Below, piece after piece: positions 52,891 through 62,528 of a stretch of 64,000 bases of DNA (position 1 is the first letter of the stretch; every line of letters starts with the position of its first letter). The stretch spans positions 620,001 through 684,000 of the forward strand of contig NZ_VSLZ01000003.1 in assembly GCF_010747475.1 (NCBI RefSeq), written 5' to 3'. The notes under the pieces were generated by a model. The model did no database searches. It was not told the origin of the DNA and was given only the letters and a program-made list of their open reading frames with translations. The stretch is from Halorussus sp. MSC15.2 (GTDB lineage Archaea; Halobacteriota; Halobacteria; Halobacteriales; Haladaptataceae). The translations under genes and the position numbers were made by a program.

Positions 52891-55077
52891 TTAGAAGTAG
52901 CCGATAGCTTCGGGCAGTTCGAGCTTCATGCCCTTGCGCTCTCGAATCTCCATGATGGTCTCGCGCTGGAGGTTGTCGGCCATGACCTCGAAGCCGGCGT
53001 TCTCGGTGTTCCACGAGGCGCGGCCCTCGGTGGCGCTCCGGATGTCCGAGGAGAAGCCAATCATCTCGTCGACCGGCGCGATGCCTTCGACGACCATCAG
53101 GTCGCCCTCTTGGTACATGTCGTCGACGCGGCCACGGCGACCCTGAATCTCGCCGGAGGCGGCGCCCATGTACTCGTTGGGCACGTCGATGCGGACGTCC
53201 TGCATCGGTTCGAGCAGTCGGACCTCGCCCTGAACGAGGGCGTTGTGGACCGCGTTACGGACCGCAGGGATGACCTGCGCCGGACCGCGGTGGATGGTGT
53301 CCTCGTGGAGCTTCGCGTCCTCCAGACGGAGCAGCGTCCCCTGTACGGGTTCGGCGGCCAGCGGACCGTCGTCGAGCGCCTCTTCGAGACCCTCGATGAC
53401 GAGTTCCATCGTCTCGTTGAGGTGCTGGATACCCTTCGTGTCGTCGATGAGGATGTTGGTCCCGTGGATGTGCTCGACGTTCTGGGACATGTCCTTGCCC
53501 ATGCCCGCTTCCTGAAGCGCCTCGCGGCGTTCCTGCTCGGGCATGTCCATCGACACGTCGCCGCGCTGGATCTTCTCGATAATCTCGTCGGTGAGCGGCT
53601 GGGCCTGAATGTAGAACCGGTTGTGACGGTTCGGCGAGATGCCCTCGATGACGTCGGTCGGCTCCTGAATCGCCTCGCGGAAGACGACGATGGGTTCGCC
53701 CGTGTTGACCGGGATACCTTGGTTGCGCTCGATGCGCTGGGTGATGACTTCGAGGTGAAGCTCACCCTGCCCGGAGATGAGGTGTTCGCCGGTGTCCTCG
53801 TTGATGGTGACCTGGATGGTCGGGTCCTCCTTGGAGACCTGCCGGAGCGTCTCGATGAGCTTCGGCAGGTCGTCCATGTTCTTCGCCTCGACGGACTTCG
53901 TGATGACCGGTTCCGAGATGTGTTCGATGGACTCGAACGGCGTCATCTCGACGCTGGAGACGGTGGAACCCGCGATGGCGTCCTTGAGACCGGTGACCGC
54001 CGCGATGTTCCCGGCGGGGACGCGGTCCACTTCCTCGCGCTCGCCACCCATGTAGATGCCGACGCTCTGGACGCGGTTCTTTCCGGCCGTCCCGGAGACG
54101 TAGAGGTCTTGGCCCTTCTCCAGCGTGCCGGAGAAGACGCGACCCGCGGCGATTTCGCCGGCGTGGGGGTCCACACCGATGTCGGTGACCATCAGCACGA
54201 CTTCGCCTTCCTCGTCGACGAGACGCATCCCCTCGGCGAGTTCCGAGGAGTCGTCGCCGCGCCAGATGCGCGGGATACGACGGGGCTGGGCGTCGATGGG
54301 GTTCGGGAAGTGCTCACAGACCATGTCGAGCACGACGTCCGAGAGCGGGGTGCGCTCGTGGAGTTCCTGACGCTTGTCGGCGCGCTCCAGTTCCATGATA
54401 TCGCCGAAGTCCATCCCGGTGCGCTGCATCGACGGCATCGAGACGCCCCACTTGTAGAGCGCGGACCCGAAGCCGACGGTGCCCTCCTCGACGGAGACCG
54501 TCCAGTCCTCGATGTCGTCCATCTCCTCGGTCATGCCGCGAATCAGCTCGTTCACGTCGTCGATGACGCTGAGCAGGCGGCGCTGCATCTCCTCGGGACC
54601 CTCTTGGAGTTCCGAGATGAGGCGGTCTACCTTGTTGATGAACAGGGTGGGCTTGACGCCCTCGCGGAGCGCCTGTCGGAGGACCGTCTCGGTCTGGGGC
54701 ATCGCGCCCTCGACCGCGTCCACCACCACGAGCGCGCCGTCGACGGCGCGCATCGCTCGGGTCACGTCGCCACCGAAGTCCACGTGGCCCGGCGTGTCGA
54801 TGAGGTTGATGAGGTGGTCGGTGTCCTCGTACTCGTGAGTCATGGACACGTTCGCGGCGTCGATGGTGATGCCGCGTTCCTGCTCGTCCTCCTCGGTGTC
54901 CATCATCAGTTGGGTCGCTTCACCCTGGTCGGCAATCATGCCCGCACCGGCCAGAAGGTTGTCCGTCAGCGTGGTCTTACCGTGGTCGACGTGTGCGGCG
55001 ATAGCGATGTTCCGGATGTTCTCCGGTTCGTCCATCAGTCGCTCGCACTGTTCGACGATCTTCTTTCGTCTTCCCAT
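52891..55077 (-). CDS. fusA: Translation elongation factor EF-2 (aEF2)
   Basis: A 728-residue GTPase starting [19 protein letters not shown]-motifs are [22 protein letters not shown] and NKVDRL. The diphthamide site is in the C-terminal part at [15 protein letters not shown] (His of IHRG, about residue 603). It moves tRNA and mRNA through the ribosome. The ATG at 55075-55077 gives the family start; a good TATA box lies 26 bases upstream. It ends in the usual PEAIGYF. Confidence 0.97.
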   Translation of the reverse strand: MGRRKKIVEQCERLMDEPENIRNIAIAAHVDHGKTTLTDNLLAGAGMIADQGEATQLMMDTEEDEQERGITIDAANVSMTHEYEDTDHLINLIDTPGHVDFGGDVTRAMRAVDGALVVVDAVEGAMPQTETVLRQALREGVKPTLFINKVDRLISELQEGPEEMQRRLLSVIDDVNELIRGMTEEMDDIEDWTVSVEEGTVGFGSALYKWGVSMPSMQRTGMDFGDIMELERADKRQELHERTPLSDVVLDMVCEHFPNPIDAQPRRIPRIWRGDDSSELAEGMRLVDEEGEVVLMVTDIGVDPHAGEIAAGRVFSGTLEKGQDLYVSGTAGKNRVQSVGIYMGGEREEVDRVPAGNIAAVTGLKDAIAGSTVSSVEMTPFESIEHISEPVITKSVEAKNMDDLPKLIETLRQVSKEDPTIQVTINEDTGEHLISGQGELHLEVITQRIERNQGIPVNTGEPIVVFREAIQEPTDVIEGISPNRHNRFYIQAQPLTDEIIEKIQRGDVSMDMPEQERREALQEAGMGKDMSQNVEHIHGTNILIDDTKGIQHLNETMELVIEGLEEALDDGPLAAEPVQGTLLRLEDAKLHEDTIHRGPAQVIPAVRNAVHNALVQGEVRLLEPMQDVRIDVPNEYMGAASGEIQGRRGRVDDMYQEGDLMVVEGIAPVDEMIGFSSDIRSATEGRASWNTENAGFEVMADNLQRETIMEIRERKGMKLELPEAIGYF

Positions 55078-55102
55078 TATGGGTCTTCTACCCGAAGGAA
55101 GT

Positions 55103-55110
55103 TGAAAAGC
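55103..55110 (-). promoter_or_regulatory. TATA box of EF-2
   Basis: Minus strand GCTTTTCA, 26-33 bases upstream of the EF-2 start at 55077. It means EF-2 is transcribed separately from rpsG here. Confidence 0.55.
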
Positions 55111-55333
55111 GTAGTGTTTCGCCACGAGTGAGCGTGTGAGCGATTGACGAGGTGAATCACGCGCGAAGCGAGTCTGACTCTCGTGAGTTCGCGCCACGAG
55201 CGATGTGTTCGGTGGTGGTAAGCACTCACGGCGTTTGCCGATATCGAAACCACCGTACGCTCCGCCGGAAAACCGTCAAGCACTGCCAACCGGCGCAAGA
55301 GTCATACCGACCGAAGCCTTGGGACCGTTACGC

Positions 55334-56104
55334 ATGGAGGTTCACGTCCACGGTCCCGGTCCGGCCGCGCCGTTTCTCCGCGCCCGCGACCTCTTCGAGA
55401 CCGAGCACGACCTCGACTCGCCCGTCCACGTCCACGTCCGGGAGAACCCCGACGAGCGGACGTGGACCGCCCACCCCGACGACCACGTGCTGAACATCTC
55501 CCGACAGGCCGCGACCAGCGCGATGGCCCGCGAACTCGCGCTCCACGAGTTCGCTCACATGGCCCGCCACGAGGAGGACCACCCCTCCCACACTCAGTCC
55601 ACGGAGGAAGTCCTGTTCCTCGCGCTGTCGGGCAAGTCAGTCGAGCGCAGGCGCGTCACCCACTGCTACCAGATAGCCAACCACATGAAAGACATCTACG
55701 CCGACGACATCACGCTCCGGGTCGGCCCGACCGACAAACTCGTCTCCTTCCTCGAATCCGAACTCGCGGCCGCGGTCGCAGACCGACCCGCCCGGAGTCG
55801 GGACGAGGTGGCCCGCAAGCGCGACGGCCTGCGACTCACCGGCACCGCCGACCCCGAGATGACCGCGGTCAACGCCGCGTTCGCTCTCGCGCTGGTCGAG
55901 CGTCACGACCTCGTCGATTCGGACCACCGACTCTACGACCTCGCGCACGCGGCCGCGAACGACGCGCCCGAGGTCGGTCTCGCGGAGTTCAAACACCGGT
56001 TCGCGTCGCTGGGTCCCGACCCCGGCGAGAGCGAGTACCGCCGGTCGCTCGTGGACGCGACCCGCGAGTACGCGGTCGGCGGTGGCGAGAAGGCGGCGGA
56101 CTGA
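55334..56104 (+). CDS. DUF5781 family protein with HExxH motif
   Basis: A 256-residue protein starting MEVHVHGPGPAAPFLRARDLF. Residues 71-86 (ALHEFAHMARHEEDHP) contain HEFAH, the zincin motif, with further His and Glu nearby as possible third ligands. The rest is helical with IYADDITLRVGPTDKLV and EYRRSLVDATREY. From memory it is the haloarchaeal family DUF5781. A metalloprotease activity is likely from the motif but unproven. Encoded opposite to the str genes, between fusA and the membrane microprotein. Confidence 0.82.
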   Translation: MEVHVHGPGPAAPFLRARDLFETEHDLDSPVHVHVRENPDERTWTAHPDDHVLNISRQAATSAMARELALHEFAHMARHEEDHPSHTQSTEEVLFLALSGKSVERRRVTHCYQIANHMKDIYADDITLRVGPTDKLVSFLESELAAAVADRPARSRDEVARKRDGLRLTGTADPEMTAVNAAFALALVERHDLVDSDHRLYDLAHAAANDAPEVGLAEFKHRFASLGPDPGESEYRRSLVDATREYAVGGGEKAAD

Positions 56105-56112
56105 GTCGTCGG

Positions 56113-56334
56113 TTACACGACTTCGGCGAGTGCGAGCAGGACGCTCGGCGCGACCAACAGGACGATACCACCGCCGACGAGCAGGGCCGGAACGAGCAGT
56201 CCGACTTCGGCGAACAGCCACAGGCCGACGCCCGCGAGGAGCACGAGCAGTCCGAGCAGTCGGAGGAGCCACGTCACGACGCCGTCGAGACCTGAGTCGG
56301 CGACGAGGTCCAGAACTTCGAGTGCTTCGTCCAT
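56113..56334 (-). CDS. Small two-helix membrane protein
   Basis: A 73-residue protein starting MDEALEVLDLVADSGLDGVV with two hydrophobic helices (LLRLLGLLVLLAGVGLWLF and LLVPALLVGGGIVLLVAPSVLLAL). It is convergent with DUF5781, eight bases apart. Similar two-helix proteins are common in haloarchaea; function unknown. Confidence 0.72.
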   Translation of the reverse strand: MDEALEVLDLVADSGLDGVVTWLLRLLGLLVLLAGVGLWLFAEVGLLVPALLVGGGIVLLVAPSVLLALAEVV

Positions 56335-56474
56335 GACATGTCGGTGTTCTAATCCCACTACCTTATACGATTCGGGGGCCGGAATCGTCGCCGGACCACT
56401 GTTCGAGTCTGTGTTCCACTCCGAAGAGTGCCGCCAGCATCAAACTGAACACCCCTCCGACCGTACGTCCGCCG

Positions 56475-56804
56475 ATGTCGTACACTAAAGTCGATTCCCG
56501 CGACGTGGAACCGGTCGGCGAGGGGCTGCGCTTCCTTCGGGACCCCCTCGACTGCGAGAAACTGGGCGTGTCCATCCTCGACGCCGACCCCGGATGGACG
56601 GGCAAGCAACACGACCACGCCGAGGACGGACAGGAGGAAGTGTACGTCCTGATAGACGGGGCCGCCACCGTCACCATCGAGGGCGAGGACGTGGAACTGA
56701 CCGCGGGCGAGGCCGTCCGAATTCCGGCCGAGGCGACCCGCCAGATTCACAACGGCGATACCGAGAGCACGTTCGTGCTGGTCGGAGCGTCCGGCGGGGA
56801 GTGA
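56475..56804 (+). CDS. Cupin domain protein
   Basis: A 109-residue single-domain cupin starting MSYTKVDSRDVEPVG. Metal-site motif 1 is visible in KQHDHAEDGQEEVYVLIDG (two His and Glu) and motif 2 in IPAEATRQIHNG. Small cupins act as isomerases, dioxygenases or sensors; none can be chosen. Complete; head-to-tail with nothing, convergent with the sugar dehydrogenase gene. Confidence 0.88.
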   Translation: MSYTKVDSRDVEPVGEGLRFLRDPLDCEKLGVSILDADPGWTGKQHDHAEDGQEEVYVLIDGAATVTIEGEDVELTAGEAVRIPAEATRQIHNGDTESTFVLVGASGGE

Positions 56805-56927
56805 GCCAAATCGAGCCGTCCGAGCGAGGGGCGAAGGCGAACCGAAACCGACCGAACTCGGAGTACCCGAGCGGTTCGGCCGGAGAGCGAACAACTGCTC
56901 GGAGCGGTCGATTCTACTTCCGGGGCG

Positions 56928-58277
56928 TTACGCCGTCGGCGTCAACCGAACGAGCACGTCGTCCCGCTGGCGCGGGAACGTGTCGCCCTTCGGTCTGCCG
57001 TCGCGGTTCGACGTGACGGCGTAGAGGTGACCGTCGGGTCCCTGCTCGACGTGCCGGACACGACCGAGTACGTCGGTCAGCGTCCAGTGGGCGCTCGCGG
57101 CGTAGGCGTCGTCGTGCCACGCCGCGTCGAACGTCAGGCCGCGGTCGTCCGAGACCGGCGGGAGTGACGCGGCGTCGTCGGCGAAGGAGACCACGTTGAC
57201 GCGCTGGCCGATGAGGGACCCGAAGACGAGTCGGTTCCGCCACTCCGGTATGGCCTCCCCGGTGTAGAACACCCCGCCGCTGGGACCCCACGACTCCGTC
57301 GTGTTCACGAGCGGTCGGTGGAACGCGGGATTCGCCTCGTACTCCGGTCCCGTCCGCGCGTCCGGCCACCCGTAGTTCGCGCCGGGGACGAGGCGGTTCA
57401 CCTCGTCGTGGCCGTCGGGTCCGTGTTCGGTGATAATCGGCGTCGCGTCGGGGAGCCACGTGATGCACTGGGGGTTCCGGTGGCCGTAGGTGTAGACGCG
57501 CGGGTCCGGGTCGTCGCCCGGCAGGTCCGGGTTCCCCGGCGCGGGTTCGCCCACGGTGTCCACGCGGAGGACGCTCCCGGCGAGCGACGAGGTGTCCTGC
57601 GACAGCGGACCCTCGCCGGCCTCTCCGGTCGTAATCCAGAGGTAGTTCTCGGGACCGAACGCGATTCGGCCCCCGTTGTGGACGCCGCCCGCGGGAATGT
57701 CGTCCACGATGGTTCGACCCGTTCCGGCCGGGTCGTCTGCCTCCACGTCGTATCGGACGACGCGGTTCACCGTGTCGCCGTCGGACGTCGCCGTGAAGTA
57801 GACGAAGAGGTAGGGGGCCTCCGGATACCGCGGATGGACCGCGACGCCGAGCATCCCGCCTTCGCCGCCCTCGACGAACCACGTCTTCCAGTGGGGCTTG
57901 TCGTCGGGACCGGGTGCCATCGCCTCGGCGTCGATGACCTCGTCGGGCGTCGCGACGGGGTGGAGTTGGCCGCCGTCGAACCGGTGGACGCGGCCCGTCC
58001 GCTCGGTCACGAACAGTTCGCCCGTGGGCGCGAACGCGAGGTCCCACGGAATCTCCAGATTCTCGACCAACACCTCCGGCGATATCGACGCCGAAAGCGG
58101 CGACGACGCCGGTTTCTCCCACCCGGGGTCGTATCGAGACCACTCCTCGGCGGTGTGGTTGAGTTCGTACTCGGGGCCGCTACGTCGTTCAGCGAGTCTG
58201 CCACAGCCGGCGAGTCCGGCCGCACCGACGACTGCGAGGAACTGTCGTCGCGTCCGCCCGGTCGATGGTCCGCCCAT
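56928..58277 (-). CDS. PQQ-dependent sugar dehydrogenase (soluble GDH-like), Tat lipoprotein
   Basis: A 449-residue protein starting MGGPSTGRTRRQFLAVVGAAGLAGC: a twin-arginine motif plus lipobox LAGC, so an exported, lipid-anchored enzyme. The six-bladed propeller of the sorbosone/glucose dehydrogenase family is clear (PWDLAFAPTGELFVTERTGRV, GGEGGMLGVAVHP, GGVHNGGRIAFGPENYLWITTGEA, YGHRNPQCITWLPD, GPDGHDEVNRLVPGANYGWPD). The catalytic-type His in GGVHNGG region and the Arg-rich R-N-P site are present. It oxidises sugars with PQQ as cofactor outside the membrane. It lies between rpsG and fusA, splitting the str genes. Confidence 0.9.
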   Translation of the reverse strand: MGGPSTGRTRRQFLAVVGAAGLAGCGRLAERRSGPEYELNHTAEEWSRYDPGWEKPASSPLSASISPEVLVENLEIPWDLAFAPTGELFVTERTGRVHRFDGGQLHPVATPDEVIDAEAMAPGPDDKPHWKTWFVEGGEGGMLGVAVHPRYPEAPYLFVYFTATSDGDTVNRVVRYDVEADDPAGTGRTIVDDIPAGGVHNGGRIAFGPENYLWITTGEAGEGPLSQDTSSLAGSVLRVDTVGEPAPGNPDLPGDDPDPRVYTYGHRNPQCITWLPDATPIITEHGPDGHDEVNRLVPGANYGWPDARTGPEYEANPAFHRPLVNTTESWGPSGGVFYTGEAIPEWRNRLVFGSLIGQRVNVVSFADDAASLPPVSDDRGLTFDAAWHDDAYAASAHWTLTDVLGRVRHVEQGPDGHLYAVTSNRDGRPKGDTFPRQRDDVLVRLTPTA

Positions 58278-58388
58278 ACGGGTGCGTGATTTTAGGGCCA
58301 CCTAAAAACATCGATGCGCGGTCGGGCGACGCGGTGTGCGGAGCGTCGCGACTGTTGGAGGTGCAGAAGACGAGAGAGAAGAAACCGC

Positions 58389-59006
58389 TTAGCGGGCCGC
58401 GGCCGCGACGCGCTCTTTCTCTTCTTTCTGGTTGATAGCGTAGGTCTGAACGTCGTAGTTGGCCGCGCCGACGAGTTGGTCGGCCAGCGCCTCGGAGGCG
58501 TCGGTCGGCGTCTTGAACGACGCGCTGTAGACGCCCTCGGCGATGAACTTCAGGGCTTGGTCGACCCGGCGCTGGGGCGCCACGTCGACGGCCTTGGGGA
58601 CCGAGATACCACCGTACTTCAGGCGGACGGTCTCCTCGCGCGGGGCGGCGTTCTCGACCGCCGTGACGAGAACCTGAACCGGGTTCTCGTCGGTGCGGTC
58701 GTGAACCATCTCGAACGCCTCGCGGGTAATCTGCATCGTCTTCTGCTTCTTGCCGGTGTTCTCCTCGGTCTGCATCAGGCGGTTGATGAGACGCTCGACG
58801 ATGGAGATTTCGCTCTTCTGGAACTGCTTGGACGCGTGGCGACCCATCGTGTGTGCGACCGGCGTAATCGTGATGTAGCGCTCGGTCGAGGGGTCGTCGT
58901 ACTCGATGTTGGTGATGTCCCACTCGCCGAACAGACTCGCGACTGCCGTTCCCTCTTCGTCCGTGCCCGCGGGCTTGTCGGGTTCGGGTTGGTCTTCTGC
59001 TGCCAT
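58389..59006 (-). CDS. rpsG: 30S ribosomal protein S7 (uS7)
   Basis: A 205-residue ribosomal protein starting MAAEDQPEPDKPAGTDEEG (haloarchaeal acidic N-tail) with GRHASKQFQKSEISIVERLINRLMQ and APREETVRLKYGGISVPKAVDVAPQRR, typical uS7. It starts two bases after the S12 stop, one operon. It binds the 16S rRNA 3' domain in the 30S head. Confidence 0.97.
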   Translation of the reverse strand: MAAEDQPEPDKPAGTDEEGTAVASLFGEWDITNIEYDDPSTERYITITPVAHTMGRHASKQFQKSEISIVERLINRLMQTEENTGKKQKTMQITREAFEMVHDRTDENPVQVLVTAVENAAPREETVRLKYGGISVPKAVDVAPQRRVDQALKFIAEGVYSASFKTPTDASEALADQLVGAANYDVQTYAINQKEEKERVAAAAR

Positions 59007-59008
59007 AG

Positions 59009-59437
59009 TTATCGCACCGGCTTCTCAGCGTTTCCACGGACTAGTTCTTCGAGGCTCACGCCGTTGACCTTCACGACCTTGTAGTTGACGCCGGAGAGGT
59101 CGCCCATCGCGCGACCCTTCGCGCCGCCGATGCCCGCGATGGTGACCTCGTCGTGTTCGTCGATGAACGAGATGGCACCGTCGCCGGGACAGAAGGCGGT
59201 GACCTGCTTGCCGTTCTTGATGAGTTGGACCCGGACGCACTTCCGAATCGCGGAGTTGGGCTGTTTGGCCTCGATGCCCACTTTCTCGAGAACGATGCCA
59301 CGTCCCTGCGGAGCGCCTTCGAGGGGGTCGGACTTCTCCCCGAGACCGCGCTCGCGTCGGGCGTAATCGGAGTCGGACCACCGGTGATTCTGGCGGTCCT
59401 TCTTCAACTTTCTCGCTGCGTACTTGCCGTTCGCCAT
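59009..59437 (-). CDS. rpsL: 30S ribosomal protein S12 (uS12)
   Basis: A 142-residue ribosomal protein starting [20 protein letters not shown], with [20 protein letters not shown] (the decoding-centre segment) and the end [16 protein letters not shown]. It shapes the 30S decoding centre. Its own TATA box shows that transcription of rpsL-rpsG starts here rather than reading through from nusA. Confidence 0.97.
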   Translation of the reverse strand: MANGKYAARKLKKDRQNHRWSDSDYARRERGLGEKSDPLEGAPQGRGIVLEKVGIEAKQPNSAIRKCVRVQLIKNGKQVTAFCPGDGAISFIDEHDEVTIAGIGGAKGRAMGDLSGVNYKVVKVNGVSLEELVRGNAEKPVR

Positions 59438-59462
59438 ATGGCGTGTGCTATCCGTCCGAGCT

Positions 59463-59470
59463 ACTTAAGC
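59463..59470 (-). promoter_or_regulatory. TATA box of rpsL-rpsG
   Basis: Minus strand GCTTAAGT, 26-33 bases upstream of the rpsL start at 59437; leaderless arrangement. Confidence 0.6.
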
Positions 59471-59621
59471 CTCCCTCTTTCGAGCGGCCGTAACGGCCGC
59501 AAATCGCTCAAGCGGGGCCGATTACGGAATCTGAGCGCGTCTCAGCGAGCTGTTTTACGCGCCGCTTAGGTTCGGTTCGGTCAGCAGATTCGCTCACGGC
59601 CCGAAAAATGATTCGTGACGG

Positions 59622-61324
59622 TTAGCCTTCCAGCGAGAACACGCCGACGGTCCGACCGTCTTTGACGGAGCGAAGGCCGCCGCCACCCGCCTGAACAGCG
59701 ACGTACTGCTTGCCGACGCCCGGGTCGTACCAACTCATCGGCGAGGCGTTGACCGAGGCGTCGAACTGGTACTGCCAGAGTCGCTCGCCGGTTTCCGAAT
59801 CGTAGGCGATGAACTCGCCGTCCCCGTTGCCGACGAAGGTGAGACCGGTGGTCGTACTCATCGACCCGCCGAGGGAGAAGTTCTCCCACCGGTCCTGCCA
59901 GACGACGTCCCCGCTCACGGGGTCCACCGCCGAGAAGTACGTGAGTTGCTGAGTCCACTCGTCGGGTGCCGGACCGGGGTCCTGCATCGCGGGGTAGACG
60001 GTGAAGTTCCCGCCGAGGTACGTCGAAGGGTACTCCCACTCGCCGACCTCGTCCCACTGGAACTTGCTCGGGTAGTTCATCGCCTTCACGTGGACGTTCC
60101 CCGTCTCACGGCTGTAAGACGCCGGGTTCCACTCACCGCCGCCGTCGGCCGAGGGCATGACCCACGGCGTGTCTTCGAGGTTGTCCTGCGGCAGATACCA
60201 CATGTTGAGGTGCTGGCAGAACTCCCGGCTGCGCTCGTAGAGCTTTCCGTCCTCGGCCCCCAGCAGGTAGTTCCACCCGGTCTTTCCGGCGTGACTGACG
60301 ACCTTCTGCGTCTCGCCGTCCACCTCGGCGTCGAACAGAATCGGCGGCTGAGAGGCGTCCCAGTCCCACCAGTCGTGCTGGACCTCTTGGAAGTACCACT
60401 GGACCTCGCCGCTGTTCGTGTCGAGCGCGACGACCGCGTCCGAGTACGGGTTCGGTCCCGGCCGAACGATACCGTTCACGTCGGGACGGGATTGCCGACG
60501 TTGGCGTACAGCGTGTCGGTGTCCGGGTCGACCGTGATGGTCATCCAGTTCGTGGCCGCCCCGTTCTTCCACGCGTCGCCGACCCACTGCTCCTTCGGGA
60601 GCATCGACGTGCGCCACTCCCGCTCGCCGGTCTCGGCGTCGATGGACTCGATGAACCCCTGCACGCCGTACTCGCCGCCCGCGCTTCCGTTGAGGATGCT
60701 CCCGTTGTAGACGACGGGTGCCCACGTCGCGGAGTACCCCTGCCCGGTCGGCGCGGAGTTGTACAGCCACTTCTGCTCGCCGGTGTAGCGATTTATCGCG
60801 ACGACGTCGGCGGTCAGCGTCGTCATGTAGAGGGTGTCGCCCAGCACCGCGGCCCCGCGGTTGTTCACGCCGCAACAGGTGAGCGGCGGTTTCTCGTCGG
60901 GACCCTGTTGGTCCGGCGCGAACCGATAGACCCACAGCACCTCGCCCGACCGGGCGTTGACCGCCCGCACCACGTCGGGACCGTTGGTCTGGTACATGAT
61001 GGGCGGGTCCGAGGGCACGACGATGGGCGTCCCCTCCAACTTCCCCTTCTCGTCGGTCTTGATGGTGTACTCCAGCGAGAGTTCCGAGACGTTCTCCGGA
61101 GTTATCACGTCCGCCGACGTGAACCGCTGCTGGCGGTAGCCACCGCCGTACATCAGCCAGCTCTGGGGGTCGTCGCCCGAATCCAGCAGCATCTCCTGTG
61201 TGACGTTGAGTTCCGGAATCTGCTGGTCGCTCTGTCGAATCGTCTCCGGGCCGTCCGCGAGATACCGGACGACGGTTCCGTCTTCGGTCGTGCGTACGTC
61301 GGCGTGCGGTTGGTCGATACTCAT
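59622..61324 (-). pseudogene. PQQ-dependent alcohol dehydrogenase (XoxF/ExaA-like), one frameshift
   Basis: Read from the ATG at 61322-61324, MSIDQPHADVRTTEDG leads into an eight-bladed quinoprotein propeller. Near 60480 the frame changes; one missing base in AATCCC(A)GTCCCG joins VGNP to SPDVNGIVRPGPNPYSD and on to the stop at 59622, giving 567 residues. Expected active-site residues are all there: vicinal Cys150-Cys151 (LTCCGVN), Glu218 (GGEYGVQG), Asn278 (VGNPSP), catalytic Asp321 and, two residues on, Asp323 (HDWWDWDAS). The second Asp is the mark of lanthanide-dependent members. There is no signal peptide; the gene upstream, two bases away, encodes a Tat-signal protein. Confidence 0.88.
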
Positions 61325-61326
61325 GG

Positions 61327-62256
61327 TCAGTCACCTCCGAACGGTGCGCGCGTCTCGTCGGTTATCCTGAACAGGTCCGCCTCGATGGCCTCCTGTCCGC
61401 GAATCGCTATCGCCGACCCGCCCGCGAGCGCGGCGGCGAGTTGGCTGTCGGTCAACTCCTCGGGACCGGCGAGGTCCCGCGCCGCGGAGACGAACATGTG
61501 GACCCCGCCCAGCATCTGTTTCACGTCCCAGATGCCGTCGTCGAGCATGGACTCGGTCAGTAACACTTCCCGCTGCCAGAGTTGCTGGTCGAGTTCGTCT
61601 ATCCAGAGCAGCGCCCCGCCGAGCGCTCGCTGGTGGAGCGGTGCCACGTTCTCCGGGTCGTAGTCCTCCGGGTCGGCCGGGAGGCTGGCGGTCGAGACCC
61701 AGTGTGCGAGTCGCTCGTTCTCGTTGACGACGTCCACGACGGCCGCCGTGCGCTCGCGTTCGGTGAGACCCGCGTCGGCGAGCGCCGCGGTCAGCGGTTC
61801 GGCCCGAATCAACTCAGCGGCGGTCGCTCGAACGTGGTCGGGCGTGAACTCCGGCAGGTGGCGCTCGGCCGCCGCGAAGAAGCCGACCTCCGCGAGGTGG
61901 TCGTAGGCGTCCCACGCGGGCGCGGCCACCTCCTGATACGCGGTCCCCTGCTCGGCCGGAAAGCCCGCGGCCCGGAGTTCCGGCAGTTCGGCGATGCCCG
62001 CCTCGATACCCGCGAGCGACCCCGAGAGCCGTCCCCCGTCGAGTCCGCCCGCGAGGTCGGCCCGGATTCGCTCGCCGTACGTCGCCAGTTCGTCGGCCGA
62101 CCCCTCGCCGACCGCTCCGCGAAGGTCGGACAGCGAGAGTTCCGAGGCCGCGCCGACGCCCCCGGTCACGCCGAGTATCTTGAGGAAGTTGCGCCGGTCG
62201 CGCTCGTCCACGTCCGGTACGTCGTCCGATACCGTGTCATTGAGTTCCATTCCCAT
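61327..62256 (-). CDS. Tat-signal protein of unknown function, partner of the PQQ dehydrogenase
   Basis: A 309-residue protein starting MGMELNDTVSDDVPDVDERD (an alternative ATG is at 62250). The twin-arginine motif DRRNFLKILGVTGGVG lies near residues 20-35. The mature part is helical, acidic and free of Cys, so it has no haem or iron-sulfur site (TAYQEVAAPAWDAYDHLAEVGFF, HQRALGGALLWIDELDQQLW, MLGGVHMFVSAARDLAG). It ends two bases before the PQQ dehydrogenase start, so they form an operon. Because the enzyme lacks a signal, this protein may carry it through the Tat pore. Confidence 0.75.
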   Translation of the reverse strand: MGMELNDTVSDDVPDVDERDRRNFLKILGVTGGVGAASELSLSDLRGAVGEGSADELATYGERIRADLAGGLDGGRLSGSLAGIEAGIAELPELRAAGFPAEQGTAYQEVAAPAWDAYDHLAEVGFFAAAERHLPEFTPDHVRATAAELIRAEPLTAALADAGLTERERTAAVVDVVNENERLAHWVSTASLPADPEDYDPENVAPLHQRALGGALLWIDELDQQLWQREVLLTESMLDDGIWDVKQMLGGVHMFVSAARDLAGPEELTDSQLAAALAGGSAIAIRGQEAIEADLFRITDETRAPFGGD

Positions 62257-62528
62257 CCCCACGGAACCATCACCACTATCGACAAACTGTTTTTCCCTCG
62301 GAAACACGGCTCTCGAACCTAAAATTTCGGCGTTGAGCCATCAGAGCGAGCGGCCGACGGTGGCTCTCGACCGCTGGTCGGCAGTATTTTCGGCGGTAGA
62401 GCCGCCGAATCAGCGGGGCGTCTTCGAACGTTTCTCTGATACGTTACGGGGAGAACGACCTAACTTGCGGGAGTCAGCCGCGCAGTTAGCGGATTCCACA
62501 GGCGTAGAACTGTTGCTGGGGCAACATT

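Noticed and set aside
52519-55131. Plus-strand frame opposite EF-2
   Set aside because: Antisense shadow of a fully conserved EF-2 gene.
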